Shown here: one piece after another, positions 9,616 to 23,850 of the stretch | Numbering within the stretch: the stretch's first letter is position 1 | How the letters are laid out: each line of letters begins with the position of its first letter | Origin: Diphasiastrum complanatum | Lineage: Eukaryota > Streptophyta > Lycopodiopsida > Lycopodiales > Lycopodiaceae | Length of the DNA: 64,000 bases | Direction: 5' to 3' | Assembly: GCA_029204225.1 (NCBI GenBank) | Contig: CM055108.1 | Span: 7,039,822-7,103,821, forward strand | Program-made: the position numbers and the translations under genes | The notes under the pieces: model-generated | Told to the model about the DNA's origin: nothing | The model's input: only the letters and a program-made list of their open reading frames with translations | Databases searched by the model: none

Positions 9616-12600
9616 CGAACTAAACGAAAGGATGACACGAAAGTTGTCGAGGATACGTCATCAACTTCTAAAGTTGAAAAGCTTTGGAAGATAATATGGC
9701 TAGGATGTCACTGTCTACATTCAAGCCAAGCCATTTACAATGAATTTCATTGTTATCAAACCACTCGGTTTGTCATTCTATTCTGTGCTGATTGGACGAC
9801 CTTGGCTTTATCAATCAAACGCAAGTGTACATTGGAAATCCAGAGAGCTGAGATTTCAGACTGGTGAGACCAATAACCAAGGTAAGCCAGCAGAACAAAT
9901 CATAACCTGGAGTCGTGACACGAACTCGAAAGAGTCTGACGATTCGAGTGATGAATCTGAACACGAATTTGGTAACAAGAACCAGGTTGACGACAAGAAA
10001 ACATCTGTGGAGTCAACCATGCACGAAATTCATTTTTACTAGATTCTACTGAACAGATTGAACTTGCACCTGGCAGATTTGTGCATGTTTCAAAGTCACT
10101 TGGAGAATCGGAGTTAGTGGAATTCACTGGACTATTGAAGGATTATCAAGACATTTTTGTCTGGTCGCTCGACGATTTGAAGGGTATACCTATAGAATTC
10201 GGAGAGCACCGAATCGATCTTAAGGAAGATGTTGTACCTATTCGACAGAGACAGTATCGTCTCAATTCTAAGTACTCTCTCATGGTTAAGGACGAACTTA
10301 ACAAGCACCTTTAAGATAGGTATAATCTATCCCGTCTTAAGTAGTGAATGGGTCTCACCCATTGTTGTCGTCCCAAAGAAAAAGATTGGAGAAATACGAA
10401 TATGCCAGGATTTTCGCAAACTCAATGCTGCCACAAGGAAGGACCATCATCCTCTGCCTTTCATTGATTGCATCCTAGATCAGGTTGCTGGTCAAGAGCG
10501 TTACAGTTTCTGTGACGGCTTTTCTGGATATAATGAGGTTGGAGTGCGAAAGGAGGATCGTTCAAAGACCACATTCACTATGAATTGGGGCACTTATGCC
10601 TACAACAAAATGCCCTTTGGTCTTTGTAACGCACCAGTGACTTTTCAACGAATAATAATGTTAAATTTCGCTGCCTTTCTGAGAACTTTTCTTGAAATAT
10701 TTATTGATGATTTTTGTGTATACAGTGATATAAAGACACACCTACAGAAGTTGAAGTTAACATTGCAACGGTGTCGAGATACTTGTTTATCTCTTCATCA
10801 TCCAGAGAAATGTTTTTTTGGTATGAAAGAAGGAATATTGCTTGGAAACAGAATATCTAATAGAGGAATAGAAGTCGACAAAGACAAAGTCGAGCTTATA
10901 AAGAATCTCCAGATACCAATTAATTTATGTGAACTAAGAGCTTTCTTAGGACATGTTGGCTATTACAGGAGATTTATTCAAAATCATGCTTCTATTGCTG
11001 CCTCTCTTACACGTCTACTGAAGAAACAAGTGGAATACTTAAGGACAAATGAACAGCATAAAGCATTCGAAGATCTTAAGCAAAGGTTGATCAAAGCTCC
11101 TATTCTCGACCATCCAACTGGGCTATTTTATTTCATAGTTATGTGGATGTTTCTGCATTTGCTATTGGCATCTGTCTAAGCCAGAAGGATGACCAGAAGA
11201 AGGATCATCCCATTTATTATGCGAGTCGACAACTCAGTGCATCAGAGAAAAATTATTCGGCTATAGAAAGGGAAGCACTTGGCATGATTTTCACTGTTAA
11301 AAAATTTCGACATTATTTGCTGGGATATGCATTTATTTTTCATGTGGATCATTATGCTCTTAAGTATCTTGTAAATAAACCAGATCTATCAGGACAAATT
11401 GTTCGATGGGTTCTACTTCTACATGAATTTACTTATCAAGTAGAGCTTCGTCAAGGAAAATATCATACGAATGCTAATTATCTATCGCGACTCAGCACCG
11501 GAAAAACTGAAGACCCTATCAATGATGATTTTCCAGACGAACATTTATTCGAGATTTCATCTACAAATTCGCTATATTCTGATATTATTACTTATCTTAA
11601 GGATCAGATATATCCAGATGGTTACGATTTGGAGCAAAAGACAATTTCTCAATATATGATAGTACCTTATACAATTATTAACAACGTTCTGTACAAGCTT
11701 GTTGCTGACCATCAACTACGAAGATGTCTCAAAACTGAAGACATTAAAAAGGTCGTTAAAGTCTTACACTCAGAAGATATTGGTGGACATTTTGCTTTGA
11801 AGAATATAGTTAATAAGATATTGACTGCCAAGTATTGGTGGCCAACAATGTTCAAGGATGTATCAAATTTTATTCGTTCATTTGATCCATGCTAGAGATC
11901 TGGTAAGCCTACAAAAGCAATGAATTGGCCGTTGACACCAATCCTGCCCCTTGCACCATTTGAGAAGTGGGGGATTGACTTTGTCGGTCCAATCAAACTT
12001 GTTACCCGACATACAAAATGTCGTTATATTCTAGTTGCAACGGATTATGCTACCAAGAACGTTGAAGCAGAGGCGACGAAACGAAACGATGCAAAAACTA
12101 TCACGACGTTCTTATTCAAAAGTATAATCACAAGATATGGTTGTCCACTCGAACTAGTAAGTGACCGAGGTACACATTTTTTAAATGACACTATACGGTT
12201 GCTGACAACTTATTTCCTGATCAAACACAGAAAAACTATACCGTATAATCCAAAAGCAAACAGGTTGACAGAAAGAGCTAATGGAATCTTATGTAAGATC
12301 CTGACTAAAATTACTATTGCACATGCAACGGATTGAGATCATAAACAACCATCAGTTCTTTGGGCTTATCGCAACACAGAGAAAATCACGACGAAATAGA
12401 CACCATATTTTCTTACATATGGTATGCATCCTATTTTGCCAATTGAATTGAGGTGAAAACCTTTCGTATTTGAGCTCAACGAACAGATGCAGAATGTATA
12501 AACGAAAGGTTGACTAATATTGAAGAACTAGCTGAAGCTCGAGAGACTTCACAAAAACTAACGGAGGAAATCCAGAAACAAAGAAAGAAGAAATATGACA

Positions 12601-12815
12601 ATCACATAAAAAAATGTGATCTTAAAGCTGATGATTATGTGCTGATATATGATAGTTGCCATCAAAAGTTTCTTGGAAAACTCCATATGCGATGGCTTGG
12701 ACCTTATAAAGTCATAGAGGTGTTTGACAATGGTTCTGTGCAACTTCAATTACTTGAAGGTGAACTATTACCGACACGTATTAATGGGTTCAGACTGAAG
12801 AAATACTATCTTTGA
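9616..12815 (+). pseudogene. Broken Gypsy pol (protease remnant, RT, RNase H, integrase)
   Basis: Pieces in changing frames: protease tail (VLIGRPWLY, 9740-10042) without a visible DTG/DSG; RT N-terminus (10081-10314); RT core (about 10310-11179) with MPFGLCNAPVTFQR and a FIDDF catalytic box; RNase H (11143-about 11500) with REALGMIFTVKKFRHYL; integrase zinc finger with VLHSEDIGGHF and a stop (TAG 11893-11895) in the last Cys pair; integrase core (11920-12336) with GIDFVGP, VSDRGTHF and TERANG; and an integrase tail (12510-12815) with a GPY-like MRWLGPYKV. No chromodomain follows. Frame breaks fall near 10310, 11170, 11895 and 12336. This is a non-chromodomain, Tat/Athila-like Gypsy, and non-functional. 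Confidence 0.88.
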
Positions 12816-13260
12816 CCAGAATTATTATTAATTTTATTCTTATTATTTTCTAGTATTTTTTTGAAATTAATTGCGAACTTTCTTTTATCTTGTCTAAATT
12901 TTTTTGCGACTTTTCTTTTATTTATTTATTTTCTAGAAATTTTCGTGAAATTTTCTTGACCTCTCAATCTTTCAATATCATTTTAAAAGTATTTTCAAAA
13001 ACTTTTCGAGATTTTTTTGCGACACTAAATTTGTTAATCAAATTTTCGTAAATCGTTTTTGAGAATTTTTCTAGAATCTTTTCTAGCATTATCTCTAGTT
13101 TTTCAAGAAATTTTCTAGTATGTTGCTAAAATTTTCGAGAAATTTTCGTGAGTTTCTGTATCATTTTTTTAAGATCCTTCGAGAAAGTTTCGCTAAACTT
13201 TTTAGAATCTTTCTAGCATATTTTTGAGAATCTTTCAAAAATCTCTCGACCTACTTTTTG
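12816..13260 (+). repeat. AT-rich degenerate repeat tract after Gypsy pol
   Basis: The stretch is built from loosely repeated units of the type TTTTCTAGAATTTTCG or TTCGAGAAATTTTCG, with recurring CTAG and TTCGAGA cores. It lies between the integrase tail and the extra ORF, where Tat/Athila-type elements carry long noncoding spacers. No coding potential was seen. Confidence 0.6.
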
Positions 13261-13615
13261 TATCCCTCCATTAAAGATTATGGCCACGTGATCATCATTA
13301 TTCACACGCGTGTACGCTCATAGATATTGTTTCTCCTTAATTTATTTTTTCTTTTCACAACGGTCTTCCGTCATTAAAGATCGATCTGAAAAATTATAGT
13401 TTCAAACACTGAGCCATGCACGTTCTCCATAAATGGAAGTGGCAGATGTCAAGTCACCATGCCACATCATCATCCCTTCCACACCGCTTTTTTTCATTTT
13501 TCTTCTTTACACTTTCTACCTGCGAGTTTATGCTTTCATGCGCTCATTCTCTTTGCGATCAAAGCACTCTTTTGCGATATTGCGATCTACGGAGCTATCG
13601 TTAAACATTCGAACA

Positions 13616-14216
13616 ATGGCTTCCGGATCAGGTTCTAACTCTACTATCATCTGGAAAGCACGTGCAAGAATCCGCCTGGCATCCATCCAGTCCTTTTTGG
13701 ATCGATGCAGGTTGGGTGATTTGAAAGTGGACCCCTCCATCATCCTCTCTGAAGTCAGTACTGAGTTTGTGAACTCTATACATTCAATTTCGGAGGAGAA
13801 ATTCAAAGTTCATGTACGAGGCAAATTCTTCACCATCTCTGAAGATTTGTTTTGCACAGCCCTCGGACTACCATGGGATGGGAAGCTGGTTGCAACAAAT
13901 AAAGATTCGGTGGATGAAGCTGTCCATTTCCTAAGCAACTGCTTCGTACCCACGAAGGGGTATGATCTGAGATGCCACATTCAAACTGTTTTGTAAATAT
14001 GCAAATCAAGCAATATTTTTGACGGATGTGGATGCGACAATATCAATACAAAATTTTGGTTACATATTGGATGCACTTGCGGGTAATCTAGTGTGCTTCG
14101 ACATTATCACATACAAAGCTTTTTTGCGGTGGATCAAACATCAGAAGTTTTCTAAAATCGGAGCCCATGTTTCTCGCTTGTACCAAAACCCTAACCGTAG
14201 CTTTGTTTATAAGTAG
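13616..14216 (+). pseudogene. Extra ORF downstream of Gypsy pol (plant transposon-type protein)
   Basis: ATG 13616 opens a 126-residue frame to TAA 13994-13996 (MASGSGSNSTIIW..., with VHVRGKFFTISEDLFCTALGLP). A second frame, 14019-14216, continues with GYILDALAGNLVCFD and FLRWIKHQKF. The pattern of a conserved region ending in a LGLP-type segment resembles the domain annotated in plants as a putative plant transposon protein, often found with LTR elements. It sits in sense with pol, in the slot where Athila-type elements have an env-like ORF. No transmembrane segment is evident in the part from 13616, so an envelope role is not supported. The identification is moderate. Confidence 0.5.
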
Positions 14217-14916
<700 letters not shown>

Positions 14917-14944
14917 AGAGAGTGATAGAAGGCACTGCTGGGAG

Positions 14945-16944
<2,000 letters not shown>

Positions 16945-17175
16945 ATGATTTTTGAAGGTGCTATAGAAGAGACACAATATCGAGTGCATATAAACAGTGA
17001 AGTTGGTAAGTGCACATCATCTTTGGAAGCTTGGAATTCATTGAAGAAGCTTTATGAATCCAAGTCTACTTCTAGAGTGTTGACTCTAAGAAGGCAAATC
17101 TTTTCTTGTTTGCAAAAGAATGAAGAAAGTCCAAGTACTTTTCTGCATTTTATGAGAGAATTGAGTATAATTTGA
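16945..17175 (+). pseudogene. Copia gag relic
   Basis: A 76-residue frame contains the gag hallmark KCTSSLEAWNSLKKLYESKS followed by RVLTLRRQIFSCLQK. This parallels the gag of the young Copia at 3194-7054 (CTSAQDAWETLQKVYESKN and RMLALKNQIYRSYQK). No pol or LTR could be attached to it, so it is an old fragment. Confidence 0.75.
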
Positions 17176-18230
17176 AATGTAAGAGGATACTCTGAAAATA
17201 TGCAAGTAAAATTTCTCATTGCAAAAGGTTACTAAAACAAACATGCATACTAAGAAGAATAGTATAAAAACATAGTTTAGGGGGATGTAACTTACCTAAA
17301 GAAATAGACATGAAAAAAAGTAAATGACAAACTCAAGCTCTGTGGCTCTAACACTAGCTCTAGACAAGATGGTCTCAGCTTTGTCAATCTCATGCTTTAG
17401 TAGCTTGGGGGTATATAATTAATGGATAACATGGAGTTCCAAACCATGTTAAGATTTCTGGAAATACAAGGTAGTTATCATGATTAGCTACGTTGAGTGG
17501 AGTCAGTGCTCCTAAAAGTACTGATTGTTGAAAAGAATGAATCTCCTCCTAGTGCAACTATACATGTTTGCATGTCCAAGTGTGAATGCATTAGTAAGTG
17601 AAGATCGATTAAACACAAATATACATGTTCACAAAGAAAGTGCATGGGGATGATTATTGTACAAGGATGGAGTGATGTAAGATGGGGGACGTAGAACGAT
17701 TGTAGCCAGATATCCATATGGAATGGGTAGATGAGATGATGTCGAATCAAAAGTAGGTGACGTTGGGTATTGGGTCAGAATGGCATGTTACCAACATATT
17801 GATGTTCAAGCTGTCATGACTCAATCAAATATTGACAAAAATGATTATGTTAAATAGGGAAGAGTTAGGATGTCTAGTAAGGGTTTATTGGTTTCTTCAA
17901 TTGTTTTTACAATTAGGGCCTTATTATTTAGCTGCATTTGGAACCTCAAAAATATGTTAATCATTTAAAGCCCCTTTGAACCATTGTCACAACATCTAGG
18001 ATCCAACCGAATTTCTACAAAAGAGACATTAAGTTGTGAGTGCTCCAACTCTCATGGGAAGCTGGAAACTTTAATTGGAAACTATGAATACCATTAATGG
18101 GTCCTCGTTTGGTAGCTTCGACAAATAGAGATATGAGTTCTTTGAGGGAGAACTAAGAAAGGCACGGTTCAGTATAACCTGCAAAGCAATGCAGTATCAT
18201 AAATATCTATTTTTTCTTTTTCCAACGATT
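17176..18230. other. Intergenic, nothing recognised
   Basis: No supported coding region or repeat structure was seen. Confidence 0.4.
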
Positions 18231-18231
18231 A

Positions 18232-18298
18232 TGGATCTAGAAACCCGTTTCTAGAAGCATTTTTGTTTCCGGGAACGCATTTCTGTGCAACTATGGTT
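18232..18298 (-). repeat. Palindromic dispersed repeat, copy A
   Basis: On the minus strand the head AACCATAGTTGCA (18286-18298) leads into ACAGAAATGCGTTCC and a palindromic TCTAGAAACGGGTTTCTAGA. Head and palindrome layout match copies at 31.6, 33.0, 51.2, 51.9 and 63.8 kb. Confidence 0.55.
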
Positions 18299-18759
18299 CA
18301 AAGTCACCATCTACTCCTTGGGACTTGCCTTAGGGGTAAGATGCAAGTGATAAAACATGACTGCAAGATGCAATGCATTGCGGGTCTTTCTTGTCCTTGA
18401 CGATACACTAGATGGCATGTGCGAACTTCAAGATGAGGGTGGCTGCTCACAAGACAACTTGAGGATGATTGCAACTCCTCAATATTTACACTTAAATAGT
18501 CATAACATCCAACTCCTCAATATTCCTTCCATCTAGCCCAACCCTACTCAAGATGCTTAGTCATATCTTATCTCCCATCCAAGACCTGAAGTCTATCACA
18601 TCCTCACTACCACACCCTCACTTGGAAACCGAGACACAACGTCCAAGAAATCTCTTACCAAGAAGGTAGGCAAGACCAAGAAAATCATGTGGTTTGGAGT
18701 GGCAGCCAACCAGACAATGGTATATTGCTAATCACATAGTGTAAAACAGGCTTCAAGAG

Positions 18760-19189
18760 ATGCTTGAAACACATGCTCTAGACAAACAAAATCTCAAACA
18801 GAAGAAGCTCAAGGCCACCGCCGCTAACCGTGTGCATATTGCACTTGGTGATGTGAACATCCTTGTCATATCCTTATCTCGCCCCACTTCCCTATCGATC
18901 CTAAATGGAAAAGGCCTTGAAATCTTAAACCTTCCTACCAATCAATCTCGTGACTCAATTAAAAAGGCTTACAAGTCTTGGGAGCAAGTCAAAAACTTTT
19001 TGATTGCTATACGAATGATAATCATATTCCCATCTACATCAATGAGTATGTAATTAACAAAGTCCTCAACCTTTCAAAGGGAAAAGTTACTCTTCAGAAT
19101 AACTATCTTAGGCAAGGATCTTTCAACTTTCCTCATCTTTTAAAGGAAGTGATAGGTATAACCAACCTAGGGCCAATCATAGCACCGTA
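18760..19189 (+). pseudogene. Decayed ORF, unknown family
   Basis: Two overlapping frames (18760-19053 and 18978-19189) look like one former ORF with a frameshift near 19000: SIKKAYKSWEQVKNFL in the first and NEYVINKVLNLSKGKVTLQN in the second. Leu/Lys-rich, no recognised motif. Like the relics at 1039-1603 and 33111-33596, it may derive from a retroelement-linked ORF; this is inference. Confidence 0.3.
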
Positions 19190-19289
19190 GGAGGGAGCAC
19201 CCTAGAGAGAGCTAACAAAGGAATAGAATAATAAAGGAAGAAAGGCCCCAAGTCCTTGTTGGAGGAGATGGATAGGGAGAAGGGAAAAT

Positions 19290-19298
19290 GGGGGGGGG

Positions 19299-19371
<73 letters not shown>
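19290..19371. repeat. G12 run followed by (GA)n microsatellite
   Basis: Twelve consecutive G residues (19290-19301) pass directly into about 35 GA units. A compound simple repeat; the Ser-Leu and Arg-Glu frames over it are artefacts. Confidence 0.97.
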
Positions 19372-19374
<3 letters not shown>

Positions 19375-19939
19375 CCGACATCCCATAGCATCTCATCTAA
19401 GAAGCGTAAGGAAACTCCCTTCCAAATTTGATGGCTGGCGAAAACGACAATGTCAAAATGACGAAAATTTGACCATACCTTTGATGTATACCTCATGTAT
19501 GACTAGGCTTCCTTTGTGCTTCCCTCCCTTTCTTGTTGGTAATGTGTAGTCCTTCCTCCATCTGGTGTCATGGGATGGGAGCCTCTATGTTCACCAATCC
19601 AGACTTGACACTCCATCCAGCTGTTGTCTAGAAGCTTCCGAGCAAGGATTGGGACCTTTAACTCTCCCCACACTACCAGCCCTAGCCACTGCTGCTCTTT
19701 CAATACTCATCCCAAGAGCAATTGCCTTAGAACCCCCAATCTTTCCCCATGCCCCAGCCTGAACGGTTGCTTATAAAACATCAACGACATCACTAACCCC
19801 AACAAGAGCAACCTGATCAGGGACTTTCTCCAAACCTTCAAGCCCTGGTCCTTTTTGGCCTTCCATGAAGGCAATGATGATCCCTTCTAGCTCAAGTTTG
19901 TGCCCGTAGCATCATCGTTCCAGCCTAGAACCCCTAGCA
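19372..19939. other. Spacer left of the chromovirus
   Basis: No supported gene. The last bases (AGATA at 19940-19944) are the target duplication of the Gypsy element to the right. Confidence 0.4.
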
Positions 19940-19944
19940 AGATA

Positions 19945-20362
19945 AGTTATGAATAGAGCCACAGCTGATCTAGAATTAAGCTATGAAAGCATCACATAAG
20001 CAAGACTTAACCCTAGAAAGCAGGAAAGAGAGAGATTAAGGAGGCTAAAGAGAGAGATCAATATCATCAGCTGAATGACAAATGACACAGTTTCCCTACT
20101 TATAGCCAAGAGGAAGCCCTAAAAGGAAGCTTCCAGTGGCTAGGGCCCAACTGGGAGGGATAATAGTGCGCCCTCCAAGAAGGCCCCCACTCTCTAGTAA
20201 TATGTCCAAATGGCCTAATAATGAATAATAAGGCCAAAGGCCAACCATATAGTCTGAATGTCACTAATGAATAAAAAAGGGCCCAAGGCCTGATTATGCA
20301 TAAAGTAAAGTAACTGTAAATGTAAATGGACGCGGCGAATGTAATGAGCCGAGTCCATAACT
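19945..20362 (-). repeat. 3' LTR of the chromovirus
   Basis: 418 bp, matching 25707-26122 apart from about four substitutions and a 2-bp indel (GACACAGTTT versus GACAGTTT). On the coding strand it begins AGTTATGGACTC and ends TAACT. Confidence 0.93.
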
Positions 20363-20372
20363 CTCCCCGACA
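20363..20372 (-). other. Polypurine tract of the chromovirus
   Basis: On the minus strand GTCGGGGAG directly precedes the 3' LTR, the expected place for plus-strand priming. Confidence 0.75.
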
Positions 20373-20409
20373 CAAAAAAAAAGACCCAACTGCCGAAAAG
20401 ATAACCGGA

Positions 20410-21201
20410 TCAAGTAGCAGCAAGCCTTGGTGCATCAACAACTAGAGGAACATCTGATGTAGAAGAATCAACAAGTGCAGCAAGAGCACGAGCCTGATCC
20501 GCAAGTAATGGTGTATGATAAAACACATCAATAGGCTCCCATGTAGCCTCCTCAATAGGACGACCATCCCACTGGACCAAAAACTGAATCTGTCGGCGGC
20601 GTCGACTATGGTATAGACGGATCTGTAATATAGCAGCATGTAAAAATGGAAATAACTCTAGAGCAGTAGGAAACTCAGCATCACAAGGAGCGTCATCCTC
20701 AATAGCAGCACGTAATAAACTGACATGGAATACATCACAGGCGAGTGTGGAAGCAGGAAGCTGTAAGCAATATGTAATTGGACTAAGAACCTCCACAATG
20801 CGATAAGGCCCATAATAACGTGGTGCAAGCTTCTCAGTAGAAGCATGGCCCTGGACAAAATGATGACGTGCAAACCGTAAGCGTAGATAAACCATATCTC
20901 CAAGCTGAAACTCAACATGGCGGCGGTGACGATCAACTGAGGTCTGATAACGCTGCTGAATATGTTGTAAATGAGAACTGGCCCGAGTAATAAGCTCTCG
21001 AGCACCTGATAGAAAAGATGCAAGTGTAACAGGTGTATCCTCAGGAGGAAGAGGAATGCCAGATAAAAGAGGTGCATAGCCATGAGATAATAAAAATGGA
21101 GAGACACTTGTGCTGGTACTAACAGAGCTATTATAGCTATACTCTGCTAAACATAAATGTTGATCCCAATCCTTCCCTAAAGGAGTAACAAAATGACGTA
21201 A
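20410..21201 (-). pseudogene. Chromovirus integrase C-terminus and chromodomain
   Basis: Two frames joined by a shift near 20900. The distal frame (20895-20410, 161 aa) has the GPY/F-like PRYYGPYRIVEVLSP, then VFHVSLLR, and ends with a chromodomain: ILQIRLYHSRRRRQIQFLVQ followed by WDGRPIEEATWEPID. Chromodomains of such integrases bind modified histone tails and steer insertion to particular chromatin. The proximal part (21201 down to about 20900) reads in another frame. Confidence 0.87.
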
Positions 21202-22329
21202 TTAATCCTCAAGGATCCTGTTAAGGACCTCAGACTGCCCATCAGAAGTAGAATGATAAGCAGAACCCATAAAAAGCTGAACATCCAAAATACGCATTAG
21301 CTCTGTCCAGAATATAGATGTAAACTTACTATCCCGATCAGAAAGGATAGTAAGAGAAAATCCATGCAGGCGAAAAATCTCTGATAGGAACAAACGTGCA
21401 CACTGCTCTGCTGTGATAGTACTGCGAACTGGGATAAAATGTGCCTGTTTCGAGAACTTGTCAACTACCACCATACATGAATCGTGACCACGCTGGGTAT
21501 GGGGAAGGCCAAGGATAAAGTCCATAGATATATCAGTCCACTGGCGATGAGGAATAGGCCAACTCTGGAGCAAACCAACAGATTTAAAATGGGAGTACTT
21601 ATTACGAAGACAGAAAGGGCAGGTACGAATAAGTACAGCAAGCTCAGATCGAAGAGAGGGCCAATAGAAATGGTCTTTGAGACGAGCATAAGACTTCTGA
21701 AAACCAAAGTGACCCCCAACAGGAGAGGAATGAGCATCCGACAACAACTGGGAACGGATACCCAAAGAACTAGGGATATAAAGAGAATCATAATGATAAA
21801 GACGATTGTCAATAATGGAGTAAACCTGATGAGGACTGGACGAAACAGGTGGGGCAGAACTATAAACATCACGAAAATCAGAACATGTAAGGTATGCTGC
21901 AGGTAAAGCATCAAACCATGGAGGAATAGTAGAAACGAGTGTATTTAACAAAGCTGGAAGACGAGATAATGCATCAGCAGCAGTATTAGCACAACCAGGA
22001 CGATACAATATGGAGAAATTAAAAGACTGTAAAAACTGCAACCAATGAAATTGACGATCACTAAGGTCACGTTGAGAAAACAAATAACGTAAAGACTGAT
22101 GATCAGCAATAATGTCAAATGGGACTCGATACAGATAATGACGCCACTTCTTAAGAGCATAGATAATAGCAAGAAGCTCTTTCTCATGCACATAATAACG
22201 TTGCTCATATGAGCGAAGAAGACGCGACTCATAAGCAATAATACATTGTGACTGGCGAAGTAAAGCACCCAAACCAACATTACTAGCATCAGTCTCAACA
22301 AGAAACTTCTGATCAAATGTGGTAAACAC
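21202..22329 (-). CDS. Chromovirus RNase H and integrase core (fragment frame)
   Basis: A 375-residue frame, TAA/TAG-terminated. RNase H comes first: FLVETDASNVGLGALL, then YYVHEKELLAIIYALKKWRHYL and DALSRLP. Integrase zinc finger: HSSPVGGHFGFQKSY with CPFC. Integrase core: DISMDFILGLP, ILSDRDSKF and DGQSEVLNR, so the three acidic residues are all present. It is out of frame with RT (22.3 kb) and with the integrase tail (21.2 kb), so no complete Pol can be made. Confidence 0.88.
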   Translation of the reverse strand: MFTTFDQKFLVETDASNVGLGALLRQSQCIIAYESRLLRSYEQRYYVHEKELLAIIYALKKWRHYLYRVPFDIIADHQSLRYLFSQRDLSDRQFHWLQFLQSFNFSILYRPGCANTAADALSRLPALLNTLVSTIPPWFDALPAAYLTCSDFRDVYSSAPPVSSSPHQVYSIIDNRLYHYDSLYIPSSLGIRSQLLSDAHSSPVGGHFGFQKSYARLKDHFYWPSLRSELAVLIRTCPFCLRNKYSHFKSVGLLQSWPIPHRQWTDISMDFILGLPHTQRGHDSCMVVVDKFSKQAHFIPVRSTITAEQCARLFLSEIFRLHGFSLTILSDRDSKFTSIFWTELMRILDVQLFMGSAYHSTSDGQSEVLNRILED

Positions 22330-23850
22330 ATAACGGTAGCATCAACAACAGCACGACGAAGAGTATCAAACGTTGTCTGACAATCAGGAGTCCACAGAAA
22401 AGTACTAGACTTCTTCAAAAGTGCATGAAGAGGAGCTGCGATAGTGGCAAAATGAGGAACTGAACGACGAAGGTGAGTGGCTAACCCAAGAAACATACGA
22501 ACATGATGAATATCAATAGGTATAGGCCAATCTTGGATGGCATGAACCTTATGAGGGTCCAGACGAATGTGACCATTACAAATAAGAAAACCAAGAAACT
22601 CGATCTCAGAAACAACAAAAGAACATTTAGACAACTTAGCAAATAACTGGTGGTGTACAAGTAACTGAAAGACCGAGGAAAGATGATCAACATGCTTAGC
22701 AAGAGACTAACTAAAAATAAGAATATCATCAAAATAAACCAAGATACAATGACCAAGAAGCGGACGTAAAACGTTATTCATCACATTCTGGAACGTAGGA
22801 GGGCCATTAGTAACACCAAAAGAAAGCACACGAAATTCATATAAACCAAGATGAGTACGGAAAGCAGTCTTATGTTCGTCAGAAAGGTGCATCCTGATTT
22901 GGTAATATCCAGAACGAAGGTCTAACTTGAAAAAGATTTTAAGATACCGAGCTGGTCAAAGAGGTCATCCATGTGTGGAATAGGGTATTGATTACAAATA
23001 GTCAACTTATTTAAAGCACGGTAATCAATACAAAGGCGTTTGGTACCATCTTTCTTATTAATAAGAAGAACAGGAGCACCAAAAGGGCTGTGACTAGAAA
23101 CAATGAGACCCTGATCTAACAAGGCAGTAATATGGAGTTCAAGCTCATCACGCTCAGATCGAGACATATGATAAGGGGGACGGGAGGGAGGAACAGAACC
23201 AGGACGCAAATCAATATGATGGTTCACGTCACGTAATGGTGGTAGCGTCGTAGGTTTTGAAAAGACAAAAGCATACTGATGTAATAAGTCAGAAATCACC
23301 TGAGGAACAGCTGCTGGTGTAGAAACTGGAGGAACTGGTACTGCCCGCTGAACACATAATAAGGCAGCACAATGAGCCTTCGGCAGGCTGCGAATAAACT
23401 GTTTCCTAGTAATCAACTGGAAGTCTCCCTGAGAATCAATGCCCACAAGTGAGTGTGTAACTGCATCATGTACAAATGTCAATGTCTGCTGTGTCAAGTC
23501 CAGTGTAACGGCTCCAAGAGATGCAAACCAATCAGCACCAAGGATAAGATCATAACGCTCCATAGAGATAATGTAAAGATCTGTCTGTCCAGAGAAATCT
23601 CCAATGCGGTATAGTAAACGCTGAAACATCTGAGAACTAGGAAAAGAATGAGAACTGGCAACCTCAACTGTGAGAGGCTGGGAAGCAGGAATAGGTGAAG
23701 CACAGATCCGACTAGTGATATAACTGCCAAAAGAATGAGTGCTACCAGTATCAACTAAAGCAATATACTCTCGACCTGTAATACGCACACGTAACCGAAT
23801 GGAGCGAGGACCAGGACGCCCTGTCCAAGTAGCATAGGCAAGTAGCAACA
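22320..23850 (-). pseudogene. Chromovirus protease and reverse transcriptase, frameshifted
   Basis: Protease and the RT N-terminus lie in one frame (part of 24457-22922): the active-site motif [18 protein letters not shown], then [10 protein letters not shown] and [19 protein letters not shown] frameshift near 22925 leads to the catalytic part (22892-22707) with [18 protein letters not shown] and the YFDDILIFS box, ended by a stop at 22707. The RT thumb and connection follow in 22634-about 22320 (IEFLGFLICNGHIRLDPHKV). All landmarks are present; only the frame is broken. Confidence 0.88.

Noticed and set aside
13433-13615. Upstream part of the extra Gypsy ORF from 13433 as a membrane or envelope N-terminus
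   Set aside because: The hydrophobic run is in AT-rich leader sequence, and the family-like start is ATG 13616; no other envelope feature supports it.
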